A DNA stretch of 57,560 nt, from NCBI GenBank assembly GCA_019400425.1, contig JAFREE010000153.1, positions 1 to 57,560 of the forward strand, read 5' to 3'. Source of the DNA: Hymenochaete sp. R1. Its lineage: Eukaryota > Basidiomycota > Agaricomycetes > Hymenochaetales > Hymenochaetaceae. Positions 9,359-21,479 of this stretch are shown piece by piece. Both the position numbers and the translations under genes were made by a program. Each line of letters starts with the position of its first letter. Within the stretch, counting starts at the first letter, position 1. The notes beneath the pieces were generated by a model. That model saw nothing but the letters and a program-made list of their open reading frames with translations. It had not been told where the DNA came from and did not search any database.

Positions 9359-11476
9359 TTACATCCCCACAATTTCATACTCAAGGTTCAGATGATTCCT
9401 CGCCATCCCCACTTCTTCTGTCGCGTCCTTAAACGTATCTTCCATCTCCCTCGTCCGACCGTAATCGATAAGACGGTATCGTCTGTGGAGATTACTGCGC
9501 TCCCATGGAGGATACTGGAGCGGACCGTTTTGGACGAGAATGTTGCGGCTGTAGATGGAGTTGTGTTGGAAGCCGGCAAGGTGGAGTCGGCGGATGAGTG
9601 ACATGCATTCATATCTTGAAGAGTAGAGTAACATAATATCAGCATCTGAGATATAAATATATATATAAGAAGCGTCGACGAAGTACTTACTTGTCATCCA
9701 ATTTCAGCTTATTCAGGTCAACCTGTACACCGCAGTGTTCGAGCAGCAATATAGGACTCATGAATTTTCCCTTCTGAACCGGCTCGCACGCCGTGTCCGG
9801 GACATAGAACCCATAAAACTGCGGCGCGACGGCACCCACAGGCGTAGGACACTGCATAGGGGGAATCAAATTATACCCATTCCAATGCTCGAACATATGC
9901 GACGGGAAGGATGCGTAGCTCTTGGCCTCGTCGCGGAGATGTTGGGCGTGCCATTCGTACCCACTGTTGGGCATCGACAGTTTAGCCGTTACGCTCACGC
10001 GCTGACTAGGTGGGACTCTCGGATGTTGGCCTTTGAGGTGTTCGCAGTAGGGTGGAAGGGTATGGATGTCCATGTTTTTGAGGATCTTGAACCTCATATC
10101 CGATAGATCGGATTTCGCAAATGGCAGACCTTTTTTGTATGTTCGCGAATAGAGCATTTCGAGGTCGCAGTCATGAGGCCTCGCCTCTTCGTGCTTCATG
10201 GCTTCCTCATCCATACCTTTGAGCCGTCGTTTCGCATCAAAGAAATATTTCTTCACGCATTCAGGGCACATGCGGGGCTTCACGAGCATGCCCCGTGGCA
10301 ACTCGAGCTCGACTTGATAAACATAGGAATGGTTCCCGGAGCCGATACGGCGTTTAGGGGAGATATATAGATGGGCTTCCGGGCATGGAGGAAAATGGCC
10401 TTTAGGAACTGTTTTCTCGAAGGGATGCAAATAGTAGTCACGCGTGATATCAGGTTTCGTGCCCCATTTGCACTTCTGCGCGCCTCTGTCCCGAAGAGCA
10501 ATACTTTGCGAAGACATCACCTCTAAGACGTTCCAAGGGTCATGCACGACCAATCTTCGAGGAAGGAAGGCCTGAGAGAACTTGCGTTGCAAACGGGGAA
10601 TGGGTGCACTGAAGGGTATCAATGGCCAAGGGTCTGGGTATCTAGACGAATGAAAGAGCATTACAAGTTTCTATTAGTGCAAAAAATGAGATAATTGGCA
10701 TAAACTTCTGGATCAAGGTACTCACCGCCTTCTCTTCCTCGGGCATCTCGCTCAAATTGGCGGATTTACCGACTCTTCCTCTCGCTACCCGCATTTCCAA
10801 AGCTTCAAGCACGAGACCAACATCATACACACGAACCTGGCGAGGTTCATCCTCCAATGCCGAGCGCGCATATTGGTTCTCGCAGAAGTCGAGCTCATTC
10901 TTACCGCCAACTTCTTTCACCCATCTGTGAAGCTTGCTGGATGTAGCTGGGTATATGCCATATTAGCCATAAGTATGTTGGCACCCCAAGAGTAGCTCAC
11001 AATAACGCATGACACCCATTGTACACTGGACAGAGTAAAAATCATGCAAGGTGGCGGCCCATAATTCTGCGCCTAAGAAGAAATCAGCCACGCTACGGAA
11101 CAAGAAAACCTCTTTTTGCATGATGGATGGACCCACCATTCGGAGTGCACTTTCCCGGGGGGATGTTTTTCAGCAATCCCCCATTCGGATCGCGGGGCCA
11201 AGAAATACAGATAAAACGTTCCTTCCATCTAATACTTTGCTCTGACTTGACCCGATCAGTGAGCACCATTCGGTTGTACCATGGTACGACCTGTCGCCAG
11301 CTATCTCTTGCCTTATACTTCGGATCCTTCCGAAAGACCTCAAAGTCGATATTGTCTGGGAGCTTCGGGTAGTTGAAGTTGCTCGAGATTGTCCGTCCTG
11401 AATTGTCTTTCTCGAAGACCAGCTTCTCGACTGGGTCTTCGCATTCGTAGACGCTTTCGTTGCTCACGACGCGCAT
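9359..11476 (-). CDS. Basidiomycete kinase-like (probable pseudokinase) protein
   Basis: The model is complement(9359-9614, 9691-10670, 10726-10946, 11001-11072, 11137-11476), giving 622 aa. The N-terminal ~220 residues are an uncharacterised region (WYNRMVLTD, AELWAATLHDFYSV). A glycine-rich loop, IGSGNHSYVYQVEL, opens the kinase-like part. Later come QFYGFYVPD, a hinge-like ILLLEHCG, a catalytic-loop equivalent HNSIYSRNIL and RLIDYGR in place of DFG. The catalytic Asp of HRD is replaced by Ser, while the metal-binding Asp of DYG is kept, so activity is doubtful; HxS...RN forms are, as far as I recall, usual in this mushroom-specific family. The acceptor at 10671 (AATAG) was chosen because it alone keeps the frame; a nearer TCTAG would shift it. 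Confidence 0.78.
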
Positions 11477-12410
11477 GACCTTGTGTTCGCTCTCGAAAGT
11501 ATTCGGCGGGTGATTATAAGTTTAGAGAAGGAAAGTGGTTTTTAGTAAGAAAAAGGACGCGTCGGTGGTGGTGGACTTGTTCATGATCGTTATTGTTTGA
11601 GGCGTCATCGGGGGTGGACGCGTCGTGCGTATAGATCGGGAATTGAATTGCTGCCAGACGCGACGATACGTATTAATTAATTTACTATTTTTACGAGCCG
11701 AATTTTTAAAACCCGCTCTGAACGCAAGAGTTCAACGCTTTCTGCAACTACGTTGAAGACGATTTAAATCTTTGTTTGCTTTAAATTTCAACTCAACCGA
11801 GTTAAAGATGAGAGGAAAGCTAATGAAAAATACGAAGGACAAGCTAACAATAAACATGTATAGTGACGCACGACGTCTTCGATTATCAATAGGCACCAGA
11901 AATAGTAGTTACCCGGGTCACAGAATGCACGGGACAGGGGAGGAGAGAGCATTGGGAGTGCAGAGCGTGGTGATGCAATAAAGAGAAATTCGAGAAAAAC
12001 AAATCATGATTGGGGGGGCGTTGCAAACTCGTCTTGTATCGTGAATCTCAACGAATGCAAAAGATGAAAAGAGAGGGGATGGAAAGAATGTGTTGAGAGA
12101 ACGCGTGTATTCCGTGCCAAAATTGCTCGATGAAAAAGGTGAATAGATATGTAGATAAAACCCTGAAAAAAAAATCAAGAAAAAGCATGGCGTTTGTGGC
12201 CCATCCAGAGGGGCCCAATAACGTGACGTTCAAAGCGGCGGGAACAATTCTAAATATTAGAGCGTAAGCAGAGTTAGACCAAGAAGCTCAAGGACAGGAC
12301 GAACTATTGTAGAGAATTCAGCACGCGCCATGCGCCTCTCCCCTAAATTTAGCTCCGGTACTGGCACAGAGGCAATTGAAACGGTTCTTCAACGAAACGT
12401 ACAGGACGCA
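11477..12410. other. Intergenic, kinase-like gene promoter and YTH gene 3' flank
   Basis: Nothing coding can be supported. The part near 11500-11700 would be the kinase-like gene's upstream region. Confidence 0.5.
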
Positions 12411-15400
12411 TCATCGAGGTCGTTGCCGCAAATTCGCACGTGGAGAGTCAGTTGCGGACCTCAATTCACTCTGCCTCGTTGGGAAAAGCGGATTGGGTTG
12501 TGATTGACCTCGAGTCTGAGCTGGTACAGTTCTTTGGATGTTCGCTTCGGAAGCGTCACCGCCTTCAGCTAGGGGGCTACTACTCGGCGCAGGAGAATTA
12601 AGATCTTCCTTCTCCCACTCGTCTAGCAACGCTTGACCAACACCAGGTTCTAGCTCCGTCCCATCCCTCGAGACCTTGACTTCGCGATCATGGTTCCATG
12701 GATTACGTAGGTGACGCGTACGATGGAACGGCAATCTCTGCACTTTGATCCATTGTACTTTGAAAGACGTACCCCATTGCGAGTCTTCCATCTGCTGCTG
12801 GTCCTGTTGAGCAGCCGTCTGCGAGCGCGTGGCCAAAGGGAGTGGAGCAGAAGCCAACGGCCGAGAAGAAGTATCTTGAGCTCTACCAGAGGCAGTCTGA
12901 CCACCCGAAGCAGAGTCGTGCATATCTCTTCTCTTGATTCGCGCTTCAAGCACTGCATCTGCCTTGTCTTTTTCCGCGTCGGGAGCGAGCGGGGCTGTAT
13001 CGGCATGATCACGTCTGGCAGCTATCGGAGCTTCGGGATTGAGCGTCACCGATGCTGAACTAGATTCAGCTAATTTCGGGATATCAGCACCTCCATGAGG
13101 TCGGCCCATCACGGCCGGGGCGGACGTTGGAGAATGTCGAGATTGTTGGTGGCGAAGAAGTTGTTGGCCTGCCCTGGGAGGTGCTGTACTTGCTTCACCG
13201 CTTACATGAGTCGGAGGGCCCTTTCCATCATAAGCCTCAAACTTATCAAGTTTCTGTTTGTCTCGCTGCGTCACAGGCTGAGGTGAATCGACAGCCTGGT
13301 GATCCGGAGAGAAAAGCATGATCGGTTTCGACTCCTTTACTCCTGATGTTTCTCCGTGAAGATTTGACTCGTTCTTTGATTCCGAAGGAGGCGACTCATT
13401 CTCATTCTCCTCTGGAATCGACTCGTTGACTTGACTTCGAGCTGCGGCAGATGATAACGAAGCCGCAGGAGAATGCGAATGTTGCGAGTCCGTTCGTGAT
13501 GCCCATGACACACGTTCCTCGTTGGCTTTTCCGATAGGGCTCGCCATACTAAGAAAAAATTATTGTTGAGAAATTTGCTGAAGCTTCGACAGATACTCAC
13601 CGAGCATAACCAAAAAATTCCCCGCTCTTGTTGACCCCGAAAATTAGATAGACATCCGAACTGGTGCGATATGCTTGACCTAGGACCGTCTCATTATGCA
13701 ATTGCGTCGCCCATACCCCTCGCTCGACGCTGATATCCAGATCATGCTATTTTTAAACTTGAGTAAATGCTTAGTGAGACGAAACAATTTACATGTTCAT
13801 TACCTGTGTCAGAGATTTCAGGATAAAGTATCGCTTCGGGAAGTGTCGCTGCAAAAATCCTGACGTTGTACTACCAGAGCTGCTGGAATGATGCGGCGGT
13901 CTCCTTGGCTTTCGTCCCATCCCCATGGAAGAGTCGGCTTCGCTGTCCCCCGTTTCAGGTTCCTCGCTTTCCGTCCCTCCAGTCCCTCTCTCAGTCTTAA
14001 CCCTTTCCCTCTCCCGCTCGCGCTCCTGCTCCCTCTGATTCTTCACCCATCGTGTGTGTATACCTACGCCTCGTTGACCTCCAACACCTGCCTTCTGATC
14101 TTCCTCTTTTCCTCGGACGCGACATACGAGACGGGGACATCGCGGGTCCCCTGATCGAAGCTGCTTCCCATTGAAATGCGCTACGGCAGCGGTAAGATAC
14201 GCTGCCGACGCGTAATTGACAAAAGCGCAATTTGAGCGGGAAATAAGGAATATGGACGAAACGCCGGCCGTCGAAGATGAAGACGCATCTGAAACTGAAA
14301 AAGGCGCTGAGGAAGCAGATGAGCTGACACTTGGAGAGAGAAGCCCGGTTGGTAGCAGGTGCGGCTGAGTCTGATGTGTTCGTGTTTGATGCTGCCCGGC
14401 TGGGGCCAGCCCAGCATGTATCATGGCCGCTGCAGGTGCAGTAAAGAATCTCCAAAGTTCGTCGTGTGTTGCATCGCTTGGCACGTTCCCAACCCACATC
14501 ACCCATTCTGACCTTTGAGAACTAGCTCCTGCAAGGACATTACGTCCACCAAACCCGCTCTGTCCAGGAGCTCTCGATCTCGATGATTCTAATGGTGGTG
14601 GTTGACCGCGTTCGCTTACTGATTCCCCTAAAGCAAGTGGGGAAGGCGGCGGTGGATCACGTGAACCGTGAGAATAATCCGAAACGATCGAGGCCGGGCC
14701 AGATCTAGGAACAACAGCCGTTCCAGACTCTGGAACAGGTCCCGGTGTAAATGAGACATTAGACCTCGTCCCGGAGCCGGCAAGCTCTTGAAGATTCATT
14801 TGTGGATGCTGTATTTGGGCAGAAGCAGGTGAAGCGGCTACAACATGGCCTGGAGCCATTGACGCCGGTGTATGATTTCCATAGGCATCAACGTAATACA
14901 TGCCTGAATACGGAGTTGTTACGGTTGGCGATGCCGAAGACGATGTGGGCGGAGGTCCCGGTGGCGACGAAAGATACCACCATGCTAGCTGTGGTATTGC
15001 ACCCGGACCAGCGTTCGAATGGTCCTCATGTAAAGTCGGCGATGGTCCAGCAACGAACGCATATGGCGGAGGATAGGGTGGCCCTTGCGGACGATGTTGA
15101 GGCGACTGCTGGATGTGTGGGGAGCGATTGTTAAACGGTGAATTATACGAAGATGGCGCAAATTGCGGTGTGGAGGTGAATGTGGGAGGACCAAAGTTGA
15201 AGGGCGAAAAGAGCTGAGGAGTCGTTTGTGCGTAAGTCGAACCTGTGGCCATCGCTGAGCTGCGCGGCATTCCTTGACCTGTCCCAGAAGATCTAGGATC
15301 AAAGACAGTGGTCGGAGAGTGTGATTGTTCCTGTTGCGGGTGTAATTGAGGAGGTCCCGAAGGGAGCAACATAGGACCGTACGAAGGAGCATAGAGACCA

Positions 15401-16685
15401 GGATGGCTGCCTGTCATACTGGTGTTGACACCAAAGGTCATAGGAGGAGCAGATTGGGTATGGCCTAACGGAGGCGGCTGCATACCTTGTCCAGGGTGAG
15501 CGATCGTGTAATGCTGTTGAGGGGCATACATTTGCGTGGACGTCTGCGGTATGCCATACTGATTGACAAAGCTTCCTTGACGCTGCGGTGTCCCGCTCGA
15601 TCCAGAGGATTGTGAGAAGGGAGAGTGGCCATGACCGCTGCTGCTGGCGCCTGGCGATTGAGCGTTTCGGCGCCCATAATCGGAAGTTGGGGGAGATACT
15701 CTAGGAAAGGGTTGGTATGCAGGTTGCTGCTGGTTTTGAAATCCCTGCTGGTTCAGGCGGCCTTGCTGCGCCTGATAGCGTCGTGAGGGACCCGGACGCT
15801 GTTGACCTGATCCCAGATGTGAAGATGAAGGCATGTCGCCTTCCTCGAAGTCAATCGAGGAAGTAGGAGGAGTGGATGTGACCTCGGAACTTGTCGGGTC
15901 AAGGGTAGACGGACGGTATTTTGGTGTCAACGAGTGTGAGGCGTTCAAGTTATCAGTAGTCGCAGCGAATAGTGGTTCATGGGCTATTATAACAAGAGAA
16001 GTCAGAATTCAAAAAGAGAAGAGAAGGTGAGAAACATGAATTCAAATCCAGAACTTACTAGATGGTTCTGGTGTTCGCGACCAAGATGAATCTATGAAAA
16101 AGAAAGCGAATGTTAAACAAAAGAGTGTTATTGGGTCAAGAGAAACATTGGGATGGTCAAATTGAAGAAGAAAAATTAGCGAAAGGAAAGAAAAATAATA
16201 GAAAGGGGGTGAATGGACGGATGGGTTGCACGATGGCGGGCGTCCCTATCGTGGTTAGAGGATAGAAGGTGGGAAGCCAAAGCTTGAAAGAGAGAATTGC
16301 AGAGAGATGGGTGGTGTGCGGCGCCGGCGTAGACTTGACCCGAACTGTCGCGCGCGTCTCACCGCACACCCGCACCAGCGGAAATCCAAATCCTTTTGTT
16401 TGTTCGGCATTGATGCTTACCTAAGCGTGAACTGCTCTGTGTGTCCGACTCGATGTCCGGAGGCAGTAATGGTGTGGTCGATGAAGACGAGGAGGGTGGC
16501 AGCGAGCTTTTAAGCAGGCCCAAGCTACCGTAAACGGGGCTTGTCGTTCGAGACTGCGTCGGAGTGAGGTCTGCTAGAGACCTGCTAAGGGTCAACCTCT
16601 CCGGAGTTGAGTGCGAGCTAGAACTCAGACTCGAACTCTTATGTTCGCCGGAGGTTCCTGCGAGGGAATGTCCGGACTCGCTCAT
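12411..16685 (-). CDS. RRM plus YTH-domain RNA-binding protein (m6A reader-like)
   Basis: The model is complement(12411-13548, 13601-13746, 13804-15983, 16059-16091, 16421-16685), giving 1253 aa. Residues 1-590 are low-complexity Ser/Pro/Gln/Gly. An RRM follows at ~590-730 (WVMWVGNVPSDATHDELW; RSNCAFVNYASAAYL). The YTH domain starts at ~814 with RYFILKSLTQ and continues HDLDISVERGVWATQLHNE, ...YLIFGVNKSGEFFGYARM. It then resumes only ~250 residues later at FKVQWIKVQRLPF, NPWN and VKVSRDGTELEP. The Trp residues of GVWAT, VQWI and NPWN fit the methyl-adenine cage region of YTH proteins. The intervening disordered segment is a large insertion inside the fold. RRM-YTH fusions occur in other fungi. 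Start at 16685 (MSESGHSL) is the only ATG opening exon 1. Confidence 0.88.
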
Positions 16686-18822
16686 TTTTTTATCGACTAT
16701 GTGAGTGTTGGTCGACTTCAGAGGCGGTGCAAATTCTGTTTTGATAAGTGGTATAACGTATGCGAGTTAGCTCAACGCTGTGCACAGCAACCCTGTCTAT
16801 TGAATACATAGCACTGGTGAGGACGGGAACGCTCTAGATACGAGTGGAAAGCGAAATCGCGCACCACAGGATTCGTTATGTTTTGTTTGTAGAGGCCTTC
16901 ACGAGGTATCGCGCGAGCTTGGAGGCCGAATCAGCGGGCTAAGGATGGACCGCAATAACGTGTTAATATTATTGCTAATTTTGCTTGATGCTTAGGATGT
17001 GTCGTATCAGCGACGTTCGAAATCGTTCGGGAGCGTTCGAGGACGTGCGACTTCCGGTTCCCCACTCTGGCTCGACACGGATGTGTTGTGTGCTGATGTG
17101 GGTGGATACCTTTTTGAAGAAGAGCTTTATGCAGATACTGATAATGGCGCGCCATAATTTAAAAGCCAACTCTAATCGAAGCCGCTGCGAGAGGATGGAG
17201 CAGGATTTGCATGAATCCATGACGTCGACTGCCTCGAAAAGTCAAATCTGTGCTCACGTGGCTTACATAAGTGTGCTTAATAATTGATGCTCCGCCATCT
17301 TGCTCCCCTCCAGCTCCTTCTGGGGTATGACTTCATTGATTCCCATATGCCATGCACTTTGATCTTCCTTCAAAATAATATTACCCCAGAACGCGTTTTT
17401 CGTTCGGTTCAACCGTGGCACCAGCTGCTAGTCAGTCCGTCAGACACCATTTGAAAACCCCGTTTGAATGTCTCATTGTCTGGGTTCTTTCATGAGTCAT
17501 CGCGTTCCCTCGTTCGACGTCTACGTCCGACCTAGGCCAGACCAAGACTTCGAGGCTGTGTTTCAAGACCGAGCAGAAAGTTCCCAATCGCACCCGTTTC
17601 CGGAAAACACGAAAGAGAAAGAATCCGGATCCAACTGTTGCACTCTGGAACGTTTGTCGTACCAGTGCTGCTCGAGTTTCTGTGTAAGGTTGAAATGGTA
17701 ATGATTTGCGAAAAAAAAAGAGTTTGCGGGTTGTCTTAGATAGTTACATTAATTGAATGGATCCACAAGAACACACTTGTCTCGTAAAGAAGGAGGGTCA
17801 ACAATCGTAAGACCGAAATAGAAGGATCACCGTCCCTTGGAGCATCTTCCGTAATAACACAGAGCGTCTCGTAGGCCGGGCTGAAACACCCCGGCGCGGT
17901 CGGTCGACTCGCACAAATTTACGAACTGGACTGGACTGCAGTTTCTTTCCGTTCGTACGTCAATCTTTGGAGCATCTCACAACCGCGCAGCTCTGAGAGT
18001 CATTGCCACGAAATGAGGGGGACAAACTCGCATTTATATTGAAACTCAGCTTTAGCCACACTCCACCTTTCAAATACAAATACGACGCGGCTTCAATCAA
18101 TATCTCGTGAATCCCGCGTTTTTCCCAAGCAAAGCAACTTCTTCAGCGGCACCCGCCACGTCGTCATTACGACTCTTCTGCGATTCAGTTCGGGATTTAT
18201 TTTGGTGTATGGATCCTTTTCAGTAAAGGAAGCAATGAGAATCGCAACTGTATCCAATCTTTACTCAATCGACGAACACCCTTTTTTTGGCGCTCAATGA
18301 TGTCTGCGAAGGAGGTCGGGGGATAGTGAAGATAATGAGCCCGTAGAGTTAAGGTATGACCCAACCGACCGATGCATGCTTGTCGTCCCTCCCAGAGGCA
18401 TCAGACACCCACCGATTTGCCGAGCTGTTTGGTAAGACTGTCGTATTTAGTGAAGACCTCCTAACAGCACTTTCCGTCTCAATCTCAGTGCTCGTCTTTT
18501 TAAGCTAAGAGTCGATCGAAACGAGCCATACAATGACCCTGGCAAGCTTTTGAGATGGATATATGGGTCAGAAGCCTCTCCGCGTGTTAGAAGCACCATT
18601 AGCATAGCAGAAACCAAAAGGCATGCATAGAATACAGTGCCGGAAAGCCGCGTCGTGGGTAGAGGTACAATACCCGGCGTTCCGGAAATAAATGGGACGG
18701 AAAACTGAAAACAACAAACGAACCAAAAGGCTCAAGATAACGGGAATGCAGCGTAGTCGGTGATAACCAAGAGTAGGTGAGTGGCATGTAGGTAGAAGGG
18801 AAAATTGACTGGATAGACCCGC
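16686..18822. other. Long intergenic region (2.1 kb)
   Basis: No frame here has family resemblance, plausible splicing or biased composition. The left end is the YTH gene's upstream region, and the right end is the 3' flank of the 239-residue gene. No tRNA cloverleaf was recognised by eye. Confidence 0.45.
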
Positions 18823-19608
18823 TCACGAAGATTGGGCAGATACGAGCGCAACGCAATCAGCCATGACTTTGTCAGGTAGCTGAAGGCGAAGGTCTGTGAA
18901 AACGGTATAGAGCAGAGCGTGTGATACACCTCTTTGAATAAGATACTCCGGCGAAACTCCCCAACCTAGCAGATCCAGTATAAGGACCTTTGCATTGTCG
19001 AGTTGTTCCTCCGAAACTAGAATAGGAGTTCGACAGTTCAATGATTAGAAAGAGTCTGGCAGGGAGAATTAACCGTGCGTACGTCTTTCACTCGGACCAA
19101 TCCGTGCAGCTCTCCCTACTCCTAATAGCGGACTATTGCTGAAGCTCTTATCAGCGGTGACAGTAGCCGAGCGATTTTGGTGGGCTCCCCCGTGAACTGT
19201 CTCATTAGATGAAACCACAGGGATTGAGCGCCATAGTCGCTCGTCTGGTGTCTTGATGGGTACCGGTGATGGAGACCTAGAAGAGGCAATATCCATGTCG
19301 ACTTCGTCTGTAGATGTGTTCTCTGGCTCGTCTCCATTCTCTTCCTCGCTGTCTTTGGTGGGTCCTGCAACTTCTTCTAATTCCTCTTTCCTGCTTTCTT
19401 CATTTTCCTCATTGCCTTTTCCTGCCTCAGGCGTTAGCCCATCGTCTTCTTTCAGGACTTGCTTCTTTTCTATCCGCAGCTTCTCTCGGTTTGCAGGTGC
19501 TGTCGAAGGAGCACGCTGAGAACCGCCATTGCTCGATGCGGTGGAGGTCGAAGAAGATCCGGAAGTGAGAGAGAAGCCTAGCGACTTGGCTAGCGCAGCA
19601 TAGGTCAT
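18823..19608 (-). CDS. Uncharacterised protein with C-terminal LLGWGV motif
   Basis: The model is complement(18823-19016, 19083-19608), giving 239 aa. The intron is 66 bp and contains a branch-like TCTAATC. The N-terminus (MTYAALAKSLGFSLTSGSS) is followed by a long Glu/Ser/Thr-rich, likely disordered stretch with SRSPSPVPIKTP, a potential proline-directed phosphorylation region. Only the C-terminal ~55 residues look folded: VLILDLLGWGVSPEYLIQRG and HALLYTVFTDLRLQLP. I have the impression that this short hydrophobic module recurs in agaricomycete hypothetical proteins but cannot name a domain. It is divergent from the G-patch gene with 260 bp between start codons, so the two may share a promoter. 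Existence is supported by frame continuity across the intron; function is unknown. Confidence 0.62.
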
Positions 19609-19868
19609 CCTTCGGTATTACCCTCCACGGTAGAGGTGACACAACGCTTGAAGAAAGGGAAAGAGCTGCTGAGACTCCGACGAGAATGAGAGGTGCATGC
19701 TTGACAAACCCATACCGACGATCGACATGAAATATCCAAATCAAGTAATCAATATTTCCGCTGAAGCTGTAATGCAATGATCTGGAGCTGCTCTGCTCGT
19801 ATTTCGACTTTCTGTTCCCAGTTCTCGAGAAATTTCAACTTGTCTGCCCGAGTGCTATTATCGCTTCT
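19609..19868. promoter_or_regulatory. Divergent promoter region
   Basis: A 260-bp spacer separates the start codon of the minus-strand unknown gene (19608) from that of the plus-strand G-patch gene (19869). It must contain both promoters. No TATA box stands out. Confidence 0.5.
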
Positions 19869-20969
19869 ATGCCTCTGGACGGACACTCATACCTCGTAGG
19901 GCAAGGATGGTCTGGCCACGGGAGTGGACTACGACGCAATGGCATATCCCGTCCATTGGCAATTCCTCAGAAAAAGACGTTAGCAGGCTTGGGCAAGGAT
20001 AGGGACGAAGCTTTCCCGTTCTGGGACCAGTGAGCTGATATAAAGACTAATTTTGTGCTCAAGAAATGCTCAGTGTCCTTTCAGTCTCTTTAGTGTAGCT
20101 GCCAAGACGATTACAGTTAAGCTTCATAAAGATGACGACGAGAGCAACTCGGTGCGTATGCAGCATTTATTCACCCAGGGAATATATTAACCTTTCTTTA
20201 GGACTCGGAGCCGTCAAGTAAACCGATGTTGATACGCACATCTACGGGTCTCATCTCGAATAAGAGGCCACTCTTGGGAACACCAGCTTCATCGGGTACA
20301 TCGACTCCCTCCGCTACAGACATGCCACAGAGAAGCCTCCTGGCCACTGCCAAACGAGAAAGCGCTCGGAAAGGCTTATATGCGCGATTCTTCCGCGGCC
20401 CTATCCTCAGCTCAGAGCTATCGGATGACTCGGATGAACCATCAACATCAACGATACCTATTCTTCCGCCGTCTACAGCAACATGTTTATCTGTTACAAG
20501 CCAAGTGGACGCTGCTGTCACAACTGAAGTGAATGCTATTGTTGAAGCTGGGATGCGTACATCCGAACCGAAGAACAAAAAGGACAGGGCGAGGAAGAAG
20601 GAGAGAAAGCAGGAGAGAGCTGAAAAATCGACCAAGAAGGAGGAGAGGAGGGAGAGGAAGGGTAAGGGTAAAAGAAAGGCAGAAGACAACGACGTGGATG
20701 AGACCGGTGAAGCAAAGTCCACACTGGTCGCATCCACTACTCCTCAAGTAGAGCACGACCGCAAGCCGACGAAGAAGAGGAAACGGGTCGATGTTGATGA
20801 AGAAAGTTCGAAGGTGCGACGGTCAAAATCCCGAAGTCGTGATGAGAAGAAAGGAACTCGGCGAAAAGGGAAAGAAGTTGACGAGGATTCGAAATCTCGA
20901 GCGGAACGAAAGGCAGAGAAAAGGCGGAGGAAAGAAGAGAAGAAACGGTCGAAGAAGAAAGAAGGCTGA
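19869..20969 (+). CDS. TMA23: TMA23-like G-patch nucleolar ribosome-biogenesis protein
   Basis: Exons 19869-20029, 20094-20151 and 20202-20969 give 328 aa. Exon 1 encodes the G-patch (YLVGQGWSGHGSGLRRNG, ISRPLAIPQKKTLAGLG, then FPFWD), with the spacing of yeast Tma23-type proteins. Exon 2 continues HVAAKTITVKLHKDDDESNS, completing the conserved W-D-H-V block. The middle contains ESARKGLYARFFRGPIL. The last ~130 residues are an extreme Lys/Arg/Glu run (KKRKRVDVDEESSK and many KK/RR pairs), typical of nucleolar localisation and rRNA binding. The first two exons are small and easily missed; without them only the charged tail is visible from 20226. Role in small-subunit rRNA processing is inferred from family. 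Confidence 0.82.
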
Positions 20970-21479
20970 AAATTGAGCAATGGTTTCTTCTTTTTGTTCT
21001 TATGTTTCATTAGAGTGCTTTTGTTGTGTTATTCACTGCATAGGACAGTCATAGGACCCGCTGTCGCTACGTGTCCGAATGTAACGTGGTATATTCCATT
21101 ATGGTATACAAAGTGAATGAGTGAGAAGCATGTTATACACTATGCAAATGAACAAAGGGGACATATCAGAATACGAGCATAGGCTAGACATGACCCACAC
21201 AAGCGCCTAAATGAGGGAGAATTACGAAGGTACTACAACAAATGAATGGGAGGTAAGTTTATACAAAGAACGAAGAGAAGTTGGATGAGAAATATGTCCG
21301 TGCGCGAGTCATTTAGACTGAAGAGAAGATAAAAGAATAGAATGGAACGGCCTCCTTAGTCTCCATTCGGCCGCGGATAATTCGTAGGGGAGAGATAATT
21401 TCAGTCCATTAGATAGTATAAGGGTAAGATCCAGGCATGAGAATAAAAAGAATGTTAAGTAGGGACCGGCCCTTAGTCC
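20970..21479. other. Convergent intergenic region
   Basis: 3' flanks of the TMA23-like gene and the zinc-finger gene. No gene seen. Confidence 0.5.

Noticed and set aside
10640..10675. Suspected frameshift in the kinase-like gene
   Set aside because: Using the TCTAG acceptor breaks the frame, but the AATAG acceptor just upstream restores it, so no lesion needs to be invoked.
20198..20737. Minus-strand frames inside the TMA23-like gene
   Set aside because: Ser/Leu-rich mirror of the Lys/Glu-rich coding strand; no independent support.
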